Assembly (NCBI RefSeq): GCF_013002705.1
Contig: NZ_JABEND010000001.1
Coordinates: 434,001-498,000 of the forward strand
Direction of reading: 5' to 3'
Origin: Nakamurella aerolata
Lineage (GTDB): Bacteria > Actinomycetota > Actinomycetes > Mycobacteriales > Nakamurellaceae
Length of the DNA stretch: 64,000 bases
The translations under genes were made by a program, and so were the position numbers. Under the pieces are notes generated by a model. That model was not told where the DNA came from and did not search any database. It worked only from the letters and a program-made list of their open reading frames with translations. Of the stretch, positions 18,729 through 28,510 are shown in pieces. How positions within the stretch are numbered: position 1 is the first letter of the stretch; every line of letters starts with the position of its first letter.

Positions 18729-18969
18729 CGTCGCCGTAGCAGCCTGGTGCCAGCACCCGAACGGCGAGGTCCGAAACCAACACTGTGGCGAGCGCTCGCG
18801 ACCAGCCGTCGGCGCCCGCCGGCGAACGCTCGCCCTTGGCGCCCGCCCGCGAGCGGCCCGTGGCGAGCGCCTGCGATCCGGTGGCCGCGGGCGCCTTGGC
18901 GCCGGACCTTCGTGCCCGCCACCAACGCGCCCACCACCGACAACGCCGCCTTCTGGCAGGCTGGCGGGC
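18729..18969. other. GC-rich spacer before the hydrolase-ABC fusion gene
   Basis: The 241 nt contain several GCGAGCG/GCGAACG motifs in both orientations and no gene. CAGGCT at 18957-18962, 7 nt before ATG 18970, is one base from the leaderless -10 consensus. Confidence 0.35.
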
Positions 18970-21900
18970 ATGTCAGCACCGCCGCCAGCTGCCGCGTCCG
19001 GACCCGACGGGCCTCCGGCCGCCCAGCGTCCGGGCGGTGCCACCCGTCGCTCGTCCCGCAGATCACTCGGAGCCGGTCGGCGCGGAACCCGCCGCTGGAT
19101 CGCCGCGGCGCTCGCCCTGCTCGTCGTCGCCGGCGCTGCGGTGATCTTCTGGCCCCGTACCCCGGCACCGGCCGTCAGCACCCAACAGCTCAGCATTACC
19201 GGAGCCCGCGCTCCCTGGGATGCCGGCCCGGTACAACTCGACGCCACCATCTATCTGCCGGAGCGCACCCCGGCGCCAGCCGTCATCGTGGCGCACGGGT
19301 TCGGCGGCAGCAAAGACAGCGTCGCGCCGCAAGCCCGCCGGTTGGCCGAGCAAGGCTTCGTCGCACTCGCCTACTCCGCCAGGGGTTTTGGCCGGTCCAC
19401 CGGAACCATCTCACTGGACTCGCTCGACGCCGAGATCCCCGACGGCCGCGCCGTTGTCGACTATCTCGCCACCCGCACGGACGTCCAGCAGGACGCCAAC
19501 AACGACCCACTCGTCGGCGTCACCGGGGGCAGCTACGGCGGTGCGCTGGCGCTGATGCTCGCGGGAACAGACCAGCGGGTCGACACCACGGTGCCGGTGA
19601 TCACCTGGAACAACCTGCAAACAGCGCTGTTTCCCAACGCCTTCACACCGACAACAGCCTCCGGCGCCGCAACACCCGGCAGCACCAACGGATCTGCAGG
19701 CACCGACGCCGCCGACAACGGCACTGCCACTGACACTGCTGCCGCCGGCGCACCGCGCACCCCGGCCGCCATGGCTGCCGCTCCCGACGGCGTGTTCAAG
19801 AAGTATTGGGCGTCGGCGTTGATCAGCTCCGTCGTCAGCGGGCAAAGTCTGGACAGTTCCGCCGCCGTCGACCCCGGAACCGGCAGCGGCTCAGGCAGTT
19901 CCGACTCGAGCGGCGGTGATTCGAGCGGCGGTGACTCGAGCGGCGGAGGCTCGAGCGGCGGTGATCCGGGTGAAGGCGGCGCAGCGTCCGGCAATGCGTC
20001 GACGAGTTCGGCCAGCAGCTCCGCGTCCGGCGCCCCGGGAAGCAACGCCGGTCCAGCCAACAACGCGACCCCACCAAGCAACACCGACACCACCGGCGTG
20101 CTCGGTTGCGGACGGCTCCGGCCCGAGGTGTGCGCCGCCTACGCCGATGCTGCCGACACCGGCCGGATCAGCACGGCGATGAGCGACCTGCTGGCGAGAT
20201 CCAGCCCGGCGCTAGTGGTCGGTGACATCACGGCCCCAACCCTGTTGGTGCAGGGCGAGCAGGACACGCTGTTCGGGCTTGATCAGGCCGACGCGAACGC
20301 CAGGGCTATCGCGGCCAACGGCACCGAGGTCGCCGTCGACTGGTACCGCGGCGGACACGACGCCGGCGCGCCCGACTCCGCCACCGAAGACCGCATCACC
20401 GGTTGGCTGCGCTACTACCTCGGCCTCGCGCCAGCGGACAGCGCCGCTCCGAGCGCCGCCTTCCGCTACTCCGTCGACGGCGGGCTCACCGACAGCGGCC
20501 GCCCGCGCACCAGAGTGCTGCAGACCCCCAACTACCCTGGCCTCACCGCCGGATCGGTGCCGCGCCAAGACATTTCGCTCACCGGCTCCGATCAGGTCGT
20601 GCTGAACCCGCCCGGTGGTAGCCCCGCTGCGATCACCTCCCTTCCCGGGCTGGGGCAGCTGAATCAGCTCAGCGCTTTCCTCGCCAACGGGCTGCCGGGA
20701 CAGAGTGCTCAGTTCCGATCCGGACCGCTCCCCCAGTTGCAGGTTGTCACCGGCAGCGCCCGGGTGCGCGTCACCGTCACCGCGCTACCCACCCCGGCAA
20801 CCGGCAGTGCCAGCGGCGAGACCGGCACCGGCGACCAAACGCAGGGCGGCAACGCCCCGACCGGACCGGTGCTGTTCGCCGCCATCGGCTCGCAGGCCTC
20901 GAACGGCCGGGTGACGTTGGGCGGCAACGCGGTTGCCCCGGTGCGACTGGCCCCGCTCGCCCCCGGCGCCAGCACAACGGTCGACATCGATCTGCCGGCC
21001 GTCAGCCTTCAGGTCGCCGAGGGCGACGCTTTGGTCGTCCGGCTGGCCACCACCGACCAGGCCTACTCAGGGCCGACAGCCCCTGCTGCCTACCGGATTT
21101 CGGGGGTATCGGCGGTGTCGGTCCCCCTTGTCGGCGGGGTTCAGGTTTCCGCCGGGGAGCTGCCGATCGGCACCCTGATCGCGCTTGTGGTGCTGGCGCT
21201 GTTGGCCGGGATCGCGCTGTGGTGGATCGGTCGGACCTCGCGCCGTCCCGCCTTCGCGGGGACGCCGAACCCCGGTGCGGGGACACCGAATGCCCGCGCG
21301 GGGACGCCGAACTCCGTCGGCGTCGACAAACCGTCCGACGTCGCACCAGCCCGCGGACAGACACCTCCGCCGGACGACCCGGCGACGCCGACCCCACCAG
21401 CGCCCGCCCCGGCGCGCGCAGCCACGCTCCCGTCGTCGGCGAACCCGGATCCGGCACCGACGCGCGGTGCTTCGCCGGACCGCCCCGCACCCGTTCTGCC
21501 GCTGCGGATCAGCCATCTCGCCAAGAGCTACCCGGGCGGAGTTCATGCCGTCCAGGATGTTTCGATGCAGGTCCTGCCAGGTCAGGTGCTCGGCCTGTTG
21601 GGCCCGAACGGGGCCGGCAAGACCACCACCCTGCGCATGGTGATGGGGCTGATCCATCCGACCGGCGGCGAGATCGAGGTGTTCGGCGAGCCCATCCACC
21701 CCGGCACGCCGGTGCTTTCCCGGATCGGAAGCTTTGTCGAGGGTTCGGGTTTCCTTCCGCACCTGTCAGGGCGACGCAATCTTGAGCTGTACTGGCAGGC
21801 CACCGGCCGGCCGCTCGACGACGCTCATCTTGAGCAGGTGTTGGCCATCGCCGATCTCGGAAAAGCCGTGCAGCGCAAGGTGAAAACCTACTCGCAGGGC

Positions 21901-22692
21901 ATGCGTCAACGTCTGGCCATCGCCCAGGCGATGCTTGGCCTTCCGGACCTGCTGATCCTGGACGAGCCCACCAATGGGCTGGACCCACCGCAGATTCACG
22001 CCATGCGCGAGGTGCTCAGGCGCTACGCCGGCACCGGCCGCACCGTGGTTGTCTCCAGCCACCTGCTGGCCGAGGTCGAACAGACCTGCACCGATGTGGT
22101 GGTGATCAACAACGGCAGGACCATCGCCGCCGGATCGGTGGCGGAGATGATCCAGAGCTCCGGCGAGATGAGCTTCACCGTGGACCAGCCGGAGCGCGCC
22201 GCTGCGGTGCTGCGCGGCATCGACGGCGTCGCCGACGTTGAAGTGCTTGCCGCAGAGCCGGGCACGGCCCGCGCCGAGGGCACAGTTGACGCCGAGAAAC
22301 CCGACACCGACGGCACCACCGGCACCGTTGACGCCGAGAACCCCGACAACGGCGGCACCGTTGACGCCGAGAACCCCGACACCGCCGGCACCGTTGACGC
22401 CGAGAATCCCGACACCGCCAGCCCCGTTGACCCCGCCGACACCGCCGACGGCACGGTGCAGGCCGACCTGGGGCGGGTGCCGGCCGCCACCGCGGTGGAG
22501 GCGTTGGTGCGAGCCGGCATCGCCGTCTCCGCCGCGGCGCCGCGGAACCGTTTGGAGGACGTCTTTCTCGATCTCGTCGGGCGCACCGACGCGGACGCCA
22601 AGACCGGGAGTTCGCCGACGTCGACGCCGGTCGCCCCCACCGACCGCCCCGACCATCCCGGAACAGCAACCGACTCGGAGGGCACCCGATGA
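18970..22692 (+). CDS. membrane-anchored S15/CocE-like serine hydrolase fused to an ABC transporter ATPase
   Basis: A 1240-residue, two-enzyme polypeptide. Residues 1-40 are basic; about 42-62 form a membrane anchor. An extracellular alpha/beta-hydrolase follows (VAHGFGGSKDS; nucleophile Ser188 in GGSYGG, Asp432 in GEQDTLFG, His463 in RGGHDAG), interrupted by a Gly/Ser-rich insert (about 300-360), then a jelly-roll of the X-Pro-peptidase C-terminal type. A second membrane helix lies at about 735-755. After a Pro/Ala linker comes a cytoplasmic ABC ATPase: Walker A GPNGAGKTT (878-886), signature YSQGMRQR (about 974-981), Walker B Asp998-Glu999. Near the end are tandem 11-residue GTVDAENPDTA repeats. 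The stop overlaps the next gene's start (ATGA), and that gene is the matching permease. The substrate is unknown; coupling of surface hydrolysis to export or uptake is inferred. Confidence 0.85.
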   Translation: MSAPPPAAASGPDGPPAAQRPGGATRRSSRRSLGAGRRGTRRWIAAALALLVVAGAAVIFWPRTPAPAVSTQQLSITGARAPWDAGPVQLDATIYLPERTPAPAVIVAHGFGGSKDSVAPQARRLAEQGFVALAYSARGFGRSTGTISLDSLDAEIPDGRAVVDYLATRTDVQQDANNDPLVGVTGGSYGGALALMLAGTDQRVDTTVPVITWNNLQTALFPNAFTPTTASGAATPGSTNGSAGTDAADNGTATDTAAAGAPRTPAAMAAAPDGVFKKYWASALISSVVSGQSLDSSAAVDPGTGSGSGSSDSSGGDSSGGDSSGGGSSGGDPGEGGAASGNASTSSASSSASGAPGSNAGPANNATPPSNTDTTGVLGCGRLRPEVCAAYADAADTGRISTAMSDLLARSSPALVVGDITAPTLLVQGEQDTLFGLDQADANARAIAANGTEVAVDWYRGGHDAGAPDSATEDRITGWLRYYLGLAPADSAAPSAAFRYSVDGGLTDSGRPRTRVLQTPNYPGLTAGSVPRQDISLTGSDQVVLNPPGGSPAAITSLPGLGQLNQLSAFLANGLPGQSAQFRSGPLPQLQVVTGSARVRVTVTALPTPATGSASGETGTGDQTQGGNAPTGPVLFAAIGSQASNGRVTLGGNAVAPVRLAPLAPGASTTVDIDLPAVSLQVAEGDALVVRLATTDQAYSGPTAPAAYRISGVSAVSVPLVGGVQVSAGELPIGTLIALVVLALLAGIALWWIGRTSRRPAFAGTPNPGAGTPNARAGTPNSVGVDKPSDVAPARGQTPPPDDPATPTPPAPAPARAATLPSSANPDPAPTRGASPDRPAPVLPLRISHLAKSYPGGVHAVQDVSMQVLPGQVLGLLGPNGAGKTTTLRMVMGLIHPTGGEIEVFGEPIHPGTPVLSRIGSFVEGSGFLPHLSGRRNLELYWQATGRPLDDAHLEQVLAIADLGKAVQRKVKTYSQGMRQRLAIAQAMLGLPDLLILDEPTNGLDPPQIHAMREVLRRYAGTGRTVVVSSHLLAEVEQTCTDVVVINNGRTIAAGSVAEMIQSSGEMSFTVDQPERAAAVLRGIDGVADVEVLAAEPGTARAEGTVDAEKPDTDGTTGTVDAENPDNGGTVDAENPDTAGTVDAENPDTASPVDPADTADGTVQADLGRVPAATAVEALVRAGIAVSAAAPRNRLEDVFLDLVGRTDADAKTGSSPTSTPVAPTDRPDHPGTATDSEGTR
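22279..22419 (+). repeat. 33-bp in-frame tandem repeats (11-residue units) inside the fusion gene
   Basis: Three nearly identical units at 22321-22353, 22354-22386 and 22387-22419 encode GTVDAENPDNG/GTVDAENPDTA. A diverged copy lies at 22279-22311. Near-identity at the DNA level suggests recent slippage or copy-number variation. Confidence 0.8.
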
Positions 22693-23633
22693 GCCCCGTC
22701 CACCGCGACCATTCCGCGGACACCGCCGTCGATGTGATGGAGCACCTGCCGCGCAGCGGCAGCGCCAGTGCCGGCGGGTTGGCCAGCGGATTCTCGCCGA
22801 AGCACACCCTGCCCGTGCGAGTGGAGTTGCGCCGGCAGTTGCACCGGCGCCGCACCCAGCTGGCGCTGGCGTTCATGGTGCTGCTGCCGGTCATTCTGGC
22901 GATCGCCTTCGCTTTCGACTCGGGGCAACCCGACAGCGGCTCCCGCGAAAGCACCTCCCCCGGTTCGTCATTCGTCGATCTGGCGAAGCAGGGCGCCACC
23001 AACTTTGCGATTGTGGCGATGTTCTTCGCCGCCAGCTTCCTGCTGGTGGTTGTGGTCTCGCTATTCTTCGGCGACACCGTGGCGAGTGAAGCCTCATGGT
23101 CGTCGCTGCGCTACCTGCTGGCGATGCCGGTACCCCGAAATCGCCTGCTACGGCAGAAGTTTCTGGTCGCGGCGCTGCTGTCGCTGGTGGCCGTGGTGCT
23201 GCTGCCGGTGGCGGCGTGGGTGTTGGGTGCGATCGTCTACGGCACCGGGCCGGTCACCACCCCGCTGGGCCTGACGTTCGGCGGTTGGTCGGCGTTGGGC
23301 CGGCTCGCGATCGTCGTCGGGTACGTGGCGATCAGCCTGCTCTGGGTGGCGGGCCTGGCGTTCCTGCTCAGCGTGTGCACGGACGCGCCGCTGGGTGCGG
23401 TCGGCGGGTCCGTGCTGCTGGCCATCCTGTCGCAGATCCTCAACCAGATCGAGGCGCTCGGCGGTATCCGTGATTGGCTGCCGACGCACTACGCCTTCGC
23501 CTGGACCGGCGCCATGGTCGACCCGATCCGCTGGGACGACATGGTGCGCGGCAGCTTCTCGTCGCTGCTCTACGGCACCATCTTCACCGCGCTGGCCTTC
23601 TGGCGTTTCAACCGCAAAGACATCACCAGCTGA
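22689..23633 (+). CDS. ABC transporter permease partnered with the fusion ATPase
   Basis: A 314-residue ABC-2-type permease with about six hydrophobic segments: LALAFMVLLPVILAIAFAF (first), FAIVAMFFAASFLLVVVVSL, FLVAALLSLVAVVLLPVAAW, LAIVVGYVAISLLWVAGLAF, then LGAVGGSVLLAILSQI and a last one near YGTIFTALAFW. Between the first two is a 40-residue outside loop with a Ser/Gly-rich stretch. Its ATG overlaps the fusion gene's TGA by 4 nt, so translation is coupled and the two probably form one exporter-type complex. The first 37 residues are cytoplasmic. No substrate clue beyond the partner. Confidence 0.88.
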   Translation: MSPVHRDHSADTAVDVMEHLPRSGSASAGGLASGFSPKHTLPVRVELRRQLHRRRTQLALAFMVLLPVILAIAFAFDSGQPDSGSRESTSPGSSFVDLAKQGATNFAIVAMFFAASFLLVVVVSLFFGDTVASEASWSSLRYLLAMPVPRNRLLRQKFLVAALLSLVAVVLLPVAAWVLGAIVYGTGPVTTPLGLTFGGWSALGRLAIVVGYVAISLLWVAGLAFLLSVCTDAPLGAVGGSVLLAILSQILNQIEALGGIRDWLPTHYAFAWTGAMVDPIRWDDMVRGSFSSLLYGTIFTALAFWRFNRKDITS

Positions 23634-23690
23634 CCGGCTCGGCAGCGCGGTCAACACCATCGGCCGGACCGGATCTGCTGATTTCTCGCA

Positions 23691-24551
23691 TCAACTGGAC
23701 AGCTCGTGCAGGAACTGCACGAGTACCTCGCGCACCATGGCCGGCTGCTCCACCCACGGTAGGTGGCCGGCCTCCGGCAACAGCACCCACTGATGGTCGT
23801 GGGCCAGCTCGACCAAGGCCTGCGCGTTTTGGTGCGGGCGTGGGTCTTTGGCTCCGTGGACGCCGAGGGTCGGTACCCGCAACCCCCGTGCCGCACGAGC
23901 GACATCGTCGTCGCCGCCGCCGCCGAGGTCGGCCACGATGCGCCGGTTGGCCGTCCAGTTGATCGAGTACGGAGCGGCGGCGAACTCGGCAGCCGCCACC
24001 CGGCCAACCTCAGGGTCGGCGTAGTCGGTGAACCACTGCAGCACCCGGAACTCGCGCTCCTGCTTGGCATTCCGGTCGCGCAGGCCCGCAAGCTGGTCGA
24101 TCCGCGCGGCGACGTCGGGGGCGCGCCGCCGGGCCAGCTCGGCCCGGAACGGCGTGCGCCAGTCACCGATGCCCACGCCGCTGAGATAGCCGACCCCGGC
24201 CGTCCGGTGCGGGAACCGGGCTGCGTACCCAAGTGCGACGCCGGCGCCGAACGAATGCCCGGCCACCATCCAGCGTTCGTGTCCCCAGTGTAGCCGCAGC
24301 GCCTCAAGGTCCAGGATCGTCTGCTCGAACGACTGCACGGCGGCCGGATCGGAAGCCCCGCACCCGCGCTGGTGATAGCTGTGCACCACGGTGTGCGGGG
24401 CCAGCATCTCGGCCACCGGACCCAGGTAGTCCCACAGACCCGGGCCACCATGGATCAGCACCACCGGGGGCAGACCGCCAGCGACCTCCCCGCGGGTGGT
24501 GGCGGCGATCGCCGTGTCCGGCAACGGGATCCGTTCGGTCCGGGTCGGCAT
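23691..24551 (-). CDS. alpha/beta-fold hydrolase (proline iminopeptidase-like, S33)
   Basis: A 286-residue cytosolic alpha/beta hydrolase. The oxyanion motif HGGPG (residues 34-38) and the nucleophile elbow GHSFG (Ser100) are typical of S33 proline iminopeptidases and related esterases. GVHGAKDPRPH carries the acid and EAGHLPW the catalytic His. The cap region is unusual in its charged ARRRAPDVAARID helix. The conserved start MPTRTERIPLPDTAIA points to ATG 24551; an in-frame ATG at 24650 adds an Arg-rich stretch. It converges on the ABC permease gene with a 57-nt gap. Substrate uncertain: peptide, lactone or ester. Confidence 0.82.
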   Translation of the reverse strand: MPTRTERIPLPDTAIAATTRGEVAGGLPPVVLIHGGPGLWDYLGPVAEMLAPHTVVHSYHQRGCGASDPAAVQSFEQTILDLEALRLHWGHERWMVAGHSFGAGVALGYAARFPHRTAGVGYLSGVGIGDWRTPFRAELARRRAPDVAARIDQLAGLRDRNAKQEREFRVLQWFTDYADPEVGRVAAAEFAAAPYSINWTANRRIVADLGGGGDDDVARAARGLRVPTLGVHGAKDPRPHQNAQALVELAHDHQWVLLPEAGHLPWVEQPAMVREVLVQFLHELSS

Positions 24552-24595
24552 CGCCCCATCACACCAGACCTCGCACTCCCGGACGCGGCGCCGGC

Positions 24596-26099
24596 TCAGG
24601 CCGGGCCGAGGGACCGCTGGAACCAGGTGGCGCCGTTGTCGGTCGTCCACCGCAGCTGCGCGGGCGCGGCACTGATCTTGCCGCGTGGCCCGCTCTGGGT
24701 GAGGCCAACGAACAGGCCGGGCACGTTGGAGAAGGCGCGGTCGGCGCCGCTGTCGGGTGCGGTCGCACAGAAGGCGTCGGGAAACTGTCGAGGTGGTGAC
24801 CAGGTGGCACCGCCGTCTTCAGAGCGGGTCCATGCGCATGTCGTCGCCGCGCCGGCGACGGGCTGCATCATTCCGATCTGCTCAGCACTGGTGATGACCA
24901 GCGCGCCATTACCGAGGTACCTGCCCGTTCGAGGATCAAGCGGCGGGACCGGAAGCCTGCGGGCAGTGCCGAACTCGCCGCCAGGGGGACGAATCCGCAC
25001 CGAACTGACCGCTAGCCCCTTGTCATCCGGTTCGCCTGAGCAAGCAAGTGCCAGCGTTCCGTCAGGACCGCCGATCGCGACGGACAATATCGTGACGCCC
25101 GCGGCGGGTCGTTGACCACTCGGGCAAGCCGTTTCGTCGAGCGCCTCCCGGGTTGTGCTGCGACCGTTCGACAACGCAAAGAGATTGACCCTGCTGGCAG
25201 CGGGATACGTCACGGCGTCAACGCCGCGACCGACCTGGATGATGCCGCCCATCGTTTCGTTGGGTCCGAGAGCAGGCTGGAGTGTCACGGCCGAGAAGTC
25301 GGTGCTGCCAGTGGCGGCGTAGGACAAGGTGCTGAGCCCTGGCGTAGCTCGATCCTGACTCACCTGAAACCGGTAAGTCGTACCTCCTGCCGGTCGGAAT
25401 CAGACTGACTGCAGCCGACGCCGGCTCGCGGGTTGGCGTCCAGGTGGCACCGGCGTTCTGAGTTCCCCAGATCGGTTGGTTGTCGCGCGCCGTGACATAG
25501 CCGCGTCCGCCGCCGCCGTAGGACGCCGCCAGCGTGCCGCTGGTGACGAAATCACGCCCCGGACCGAACTCCTTCGGCAACGGCACCGTGCTGAACGAAG
25601 CGCCCTGGTCCGTTGTCGCCAGCAGCGTCGGGCACACCTTGGCCGCATCCGCCTCGCAGGGCGCCTGCCCGATCACCCAACCGTTGTTGGCGTCGCTGAA
25701 GCTCAGTGATTCGGCGCGGAACCCACGCGGCACACCGGTGGCAGCGGGAACCTGCCGCAGCAGCACCGGGTTCTTGACGCCGGGCTGCAGCGCCACCGAC
25801 GACGTCACCGCGGACGGGGCGGTGCTGCTCGACGGCGCCACCGGCACCGCCGGCGGTAGGTTGCGCTGGTCGTCGGCGTTGAGCTTGGTGGTCACCACCA
25901 CGACCGCCACCACACAGGCGGCAGCCAGCAGCGGGATGGTCCACCGCCGGCTCGTGGAGCGCGACCGCAGCGGCGTCACCGCCGGACGACCCGCCTCGGC
26001 GTTGGCGATGAGGCGATCGGCGAAGTCGTCGGCCGGTGGGTTCGCCACGGCGATGGTGCGCATGCCTTGTCGCAGTTGCTGTTCGGTGGGGTCGATCAT
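24596..26099 (-). pseudogene. membrane-anchored Asp-box (BNR/sialidase-like) protein, frameshifted
   Basis: Two open frames join into one protein of about 500 residues. The 5' frame (26099 to about 25385) encodes MIDPTEQQLRQGMRTIAVA, a TM helix (IPLLAAACVVAVVVVTTKL) and beta-propeller repeats with the Asp-box NAGATW. The 3' frame (from about 25390 to 24596) continues with DGGATW and DNGATW boxes. The switch is at 25383-25391, where the coding strand reads GGCAGGAGG; removing one base restores ...SLIPTG-GGTTYRFQVSQDR... . Without correction the 5' frame runs out at 25218. Either a mutation, a sequencing error or, less likely, a frameshift signal. It overlaps a sigma-factor stump upstream, so it was probably the partner membrane protein of that sigma factor. 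Confidence 0.7.
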
Positions 26100-26245
26100 G
26101 ACTGTCCCTCCGCGAGGTCCGGCGTTGACGCCGGTTCGGCGGCCCGGCTCTTCATCGCCGCGAGGCCACGGCTCACCAGGCTGCGGGCGGTGCCGCGACG
26201 GCAGCCGAGCGCCTCGGCGATCTCTACCGGCGCGGCGCCGCTACT
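26096..26245 (-). pseudogene. region-4 stump of a sigma-70 family (ECF-like) sigma factor
   Basis: On the minus strand the frame ending TGA at 26096, which overlaps the next ATG as ATGA, reads GAAPVEIAEALGCRRGTARS followed by LVSRGLAAMKSRAAEPAS. This is the helix-turn-helix of sigma region 4.2 and the C-terminus of an ECF-type factor. The homology begins at the uvrB stop codon: reading back, this frame meets TGA at 26246-26248. Regions 2 and the rest of 4 are absent, so roughly 130-150 codons are missing. The ATGA coupling to the frameshifted Asp-box gene shows a former sigma/partner operon. Confidence 0.75.
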
Positions 26246-28457
26246 TCACCACCCGCAGGATCGGCTTGTCCTGCAGCCCGGCCGCGTCCATCTCGCGGAT
26301 CTCCTTCTTCAGCTCGGCGATCTCGTCGCGCAGGCGACCGGCGAGCTCGAACTGCAGATCCCTTGCGGCGGCCATCATCTGCTCGGTCAACTGGTGCACC
26401 AGGTCGGCCATTTCCGACCGCGCCATACCCGCGGTGGTGTGGCCGGCGTACACCCCGGAGCTGCCGCCGATCTCGCCCTGTGCCCGGCGGCCGCGGGACG
26501 CGGCCCGGCCGGAACCCATCCCGGAGGCTCCCCGACGCTTGCCGCCCTGCTGCTCGGCGTCGACGTCGCCCGCCGACTCTGCTTCGGCGTACACCCGCTC
26601 GAGAATGTCGTTGATGCGCTTGCGCAACGGCTGCGGATCGATGCCCTTCTCCTTGTTGTAGGCAATCTGCTTGTCGCGCCGGCGGTTGGTCTCTTCGATG
26701 GCATTCTGCATCGACGGGGTGACCTGATCGGCATACATGTGCACCTGGCCGTTGACGTTGCGCGCCGCCCGCCCGATGGTCTGGATCAGCGAGGTCTCGC
26801 TGCGCAGGAACCCTTCCTTGTCCGCGTCGAGAATCGCCACCAGCGACACCTCGGGCAGGTCGAGACCCTCGCGCAGCAGGTTGATGCCGACCAACACGTC
26901 GTACTCACCCTGCCGCAGCTCGCGCAGCAACTCGACCCGGCGCAGCGTGTCGACCTCGGAGTGCAGATACCGCACCCTGATGCCCTGCTCCAACAGATAA
27001 TCGGTGAGGTCTTCGGCCATCTTCTTGGTGAGCGTGGTGACCAGCACCCGCTCGTCCTTCTCGGTGCGCTCCCTGATCTCGCCGAGTAGGTCGTCGATCT
27101 GCCCCTTGGTCGGCTTCACCACCACCTCGGGATCGACCAGGCCGGTCGGCCGGATCACCTGTTCGACGAACTCGCCGTTGCTCTGCCCCAGCTCGTACCG
27201 GCCCGGGGTCGCCGACAGGTACACCGTCTGCCCGATGCGGCCGTCGAACTCCTCCCAGGTGAGCGGACGGTTGTCCAGGGCCGACGGCAGCCGGAAGCCG
27301 TGCTCCACCAGGGTGCGTTTACGCGAGGCGTCGCCCTCGTGCATCGCGCCGATCTGCGGCACGGTGACATGTGACTCGTCGATCACCAGCAGGAAGTCGT
27401 CAGGGAAGTAGTCCAGCAGGGTGGCCGGAGCAGACCCCGCCTCGCGCCCGTCAATATGTCGCGAGTAGTTCTCAATGCCGTTGCAGAACCCCACCTGCCG
27501 CATCATCTCGACGTCGTACTGCGTACGCATCCGAAGCCGTTGCGCCTCAAGCAGTTTGCCCTGCTTCTCGAACTCCTCCAGCCGCTCCGCCAGCTCGGAC
27601 TCGATCGCCGAGATGGCCTTCTCCATGCGGCCGGGCCCGGCAACGTAGTGGGTGGCAGGGAAGATGCGCAGGTCCTGCACCTCGCGGACCACCTCACCGG
27701 TGAGCGGGTGCAGGTAGTAGAGCTTGTCGATCTCGTCGCCGAAGAACTCGATGCGCACGGCCAGCTCTTCGTACGCCGGGATGATGTCGACGGTGTCGCC
27801 GCGCATCCGGAAGGTGCCACGGGTGAACGCGGTGTCGTTGCGGGAGTACTGCACATCGACCAGCGCCCTGGCCAGCACGTCGCGGTCGAGCGTCTCGCCC
27901 ACCGCAAGCGGCACCGACCGGTCAAGGTACGACTGGGGCGTGCCAAGACCGTAGATGCACGACACCGACGCCACCACGATGACGTCGCGGCGGGACAGCA
28001 GCGACATGGTGGCCGAGTGCCGCAGCCGCTCCACATCGGCGTTGATGGACGAGTCTTTCTCGATGTAGGTGTCGGTCTGCGGGACGTACGCCTCGGGTTG
28101 GTAGTAGTCGTAGTACGACACGAAGTATTCGACGGCGTTGTGCGGGAACAGCTCGCGCAGCTCGTTCGCCAGCTGGGCGGCGAGGGTCTTGTTGGGGGCC
28201 ATCACCAGGGTGGGGCGCTGCATCCGCTCAATCAGCCAGGCGGTGGTTGCGGATTTTCCGGTGCCGGTGGCGCCCATCAGCACCACATCCCGTTCACCCT
28301 CGGTGAGCCGCTGCTCGAGCTGGTCGATGGCGGCCGGCTGGTCTCCGGAGGGTTGGTAGTCGGACACCACCTTGAACTCGCCGCCCTCACGCGGGACGTC
28401 GCTGACGGGACGGTGCTCGGAGACCGCCAGGACCGGGTGTTCTGTTGCGAATGCCAC
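26241..28457 (-). CDS. uvrB: excinuclease ABC subunit B
   Basis: Helicase-like core of nucleotide excision repair that loads onto damage found by UvrA. The 738 residues show Walker [11 protein letters not shown] (residues 62-71), the beta-hairpin [20 protein letters not shown] that clamps DNA, the DEAD-like box VIDESHV, helicase motif [11 protein letters not shown] and a C-terminal UVR domain ([20 protein letters not shown]) that recruits UvrC. An insertion rich in Gly, Arg and Ser precedes the UVR domain (about residues 620-670). The N-terminus has about 25 residues before the usual [17 protein letters not shown] 28457 is supported by TAGCCT 7 nt upstream. The stop codon abuts the sigma stump. 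Confidence 0.97.
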   Translation of the reverse strand: MAFATEHPVLAVSEHRPVSDVPREGGEFKVVSDYQPSGDQPAAIDQLEQRLTEGERDVVLMGATGTGKSATTAWLIERMQRPTLVMAPNKTLAAQLANELRELFPHNAVEYFVSYYDYYQPEAYVPQTDTYIEKDSSINADVERLRHSATMSLLSRRDVIVVASVSCIYGLGTPQSYLDRSVPLAVGETLDRDVLARALVDVQYSRNDTAFTRGTFRMRGDTVDIIPAYEELAVRIEFFGDEIDKLYYLHPLTGEVVREVQDLRIFPATHYVAGPGRMEKAISAIESELAERLEEFEKQGKLLEAQRLRMRTQYDVEMMRQVGFCNGIENYSRHIDGREAGSAPATLLDYFPDDFLLVIDESHVTVPQIGAMHEGDASRKRTLVEHGFRLPSALDNRPLTWEEFDGRIGQTVYLSATPGRYELGQSNGEFVEQVIRPTGLVDPEVVVKPTKGQIDDLLGEIRERTEKDERVLVTTLTKKMAEDLTDYLLEQGIRVRYLHSEVDTLRRVELLRELRQGEYDVLVGINLLREGLDLPEVSLVAILDADKEGFLRSETSLIQTIGRAARNVNGQVHMYADQVTPSMQNAIEETNRRRDKQIAYNKEKGIDPQPLRKRINDILERVYAEAESAGDVDAEQQGGKRRGASGMGSGRAASRGRRAQGEIGGSSGVYAGHTTAGMARSEMADLVHQLTEQMMAAARDLQFELAGRLRDEIAELKKEIREMDAAGLQDKPILRVVK

Positions 28458-28464
28458 GTCGTCA

Positions 28465-28470
28465 AGGCTA
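28465..28470 (-). promoter_or_regulatory. -10 box TAGCCT of uvrB (leaderless pattern)
   Basis: Minus-strand TANNNT, 7 nt before GTG 28457. I looked for a LexA-type GAAC-N4-GTTC palindrome here and saw none. Confidence 0.5.
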
Positions 28471-28510
28471 CGTCCGGGCACCGACAACGCGCCCTCGCCG
28501 GCCCCGGATC

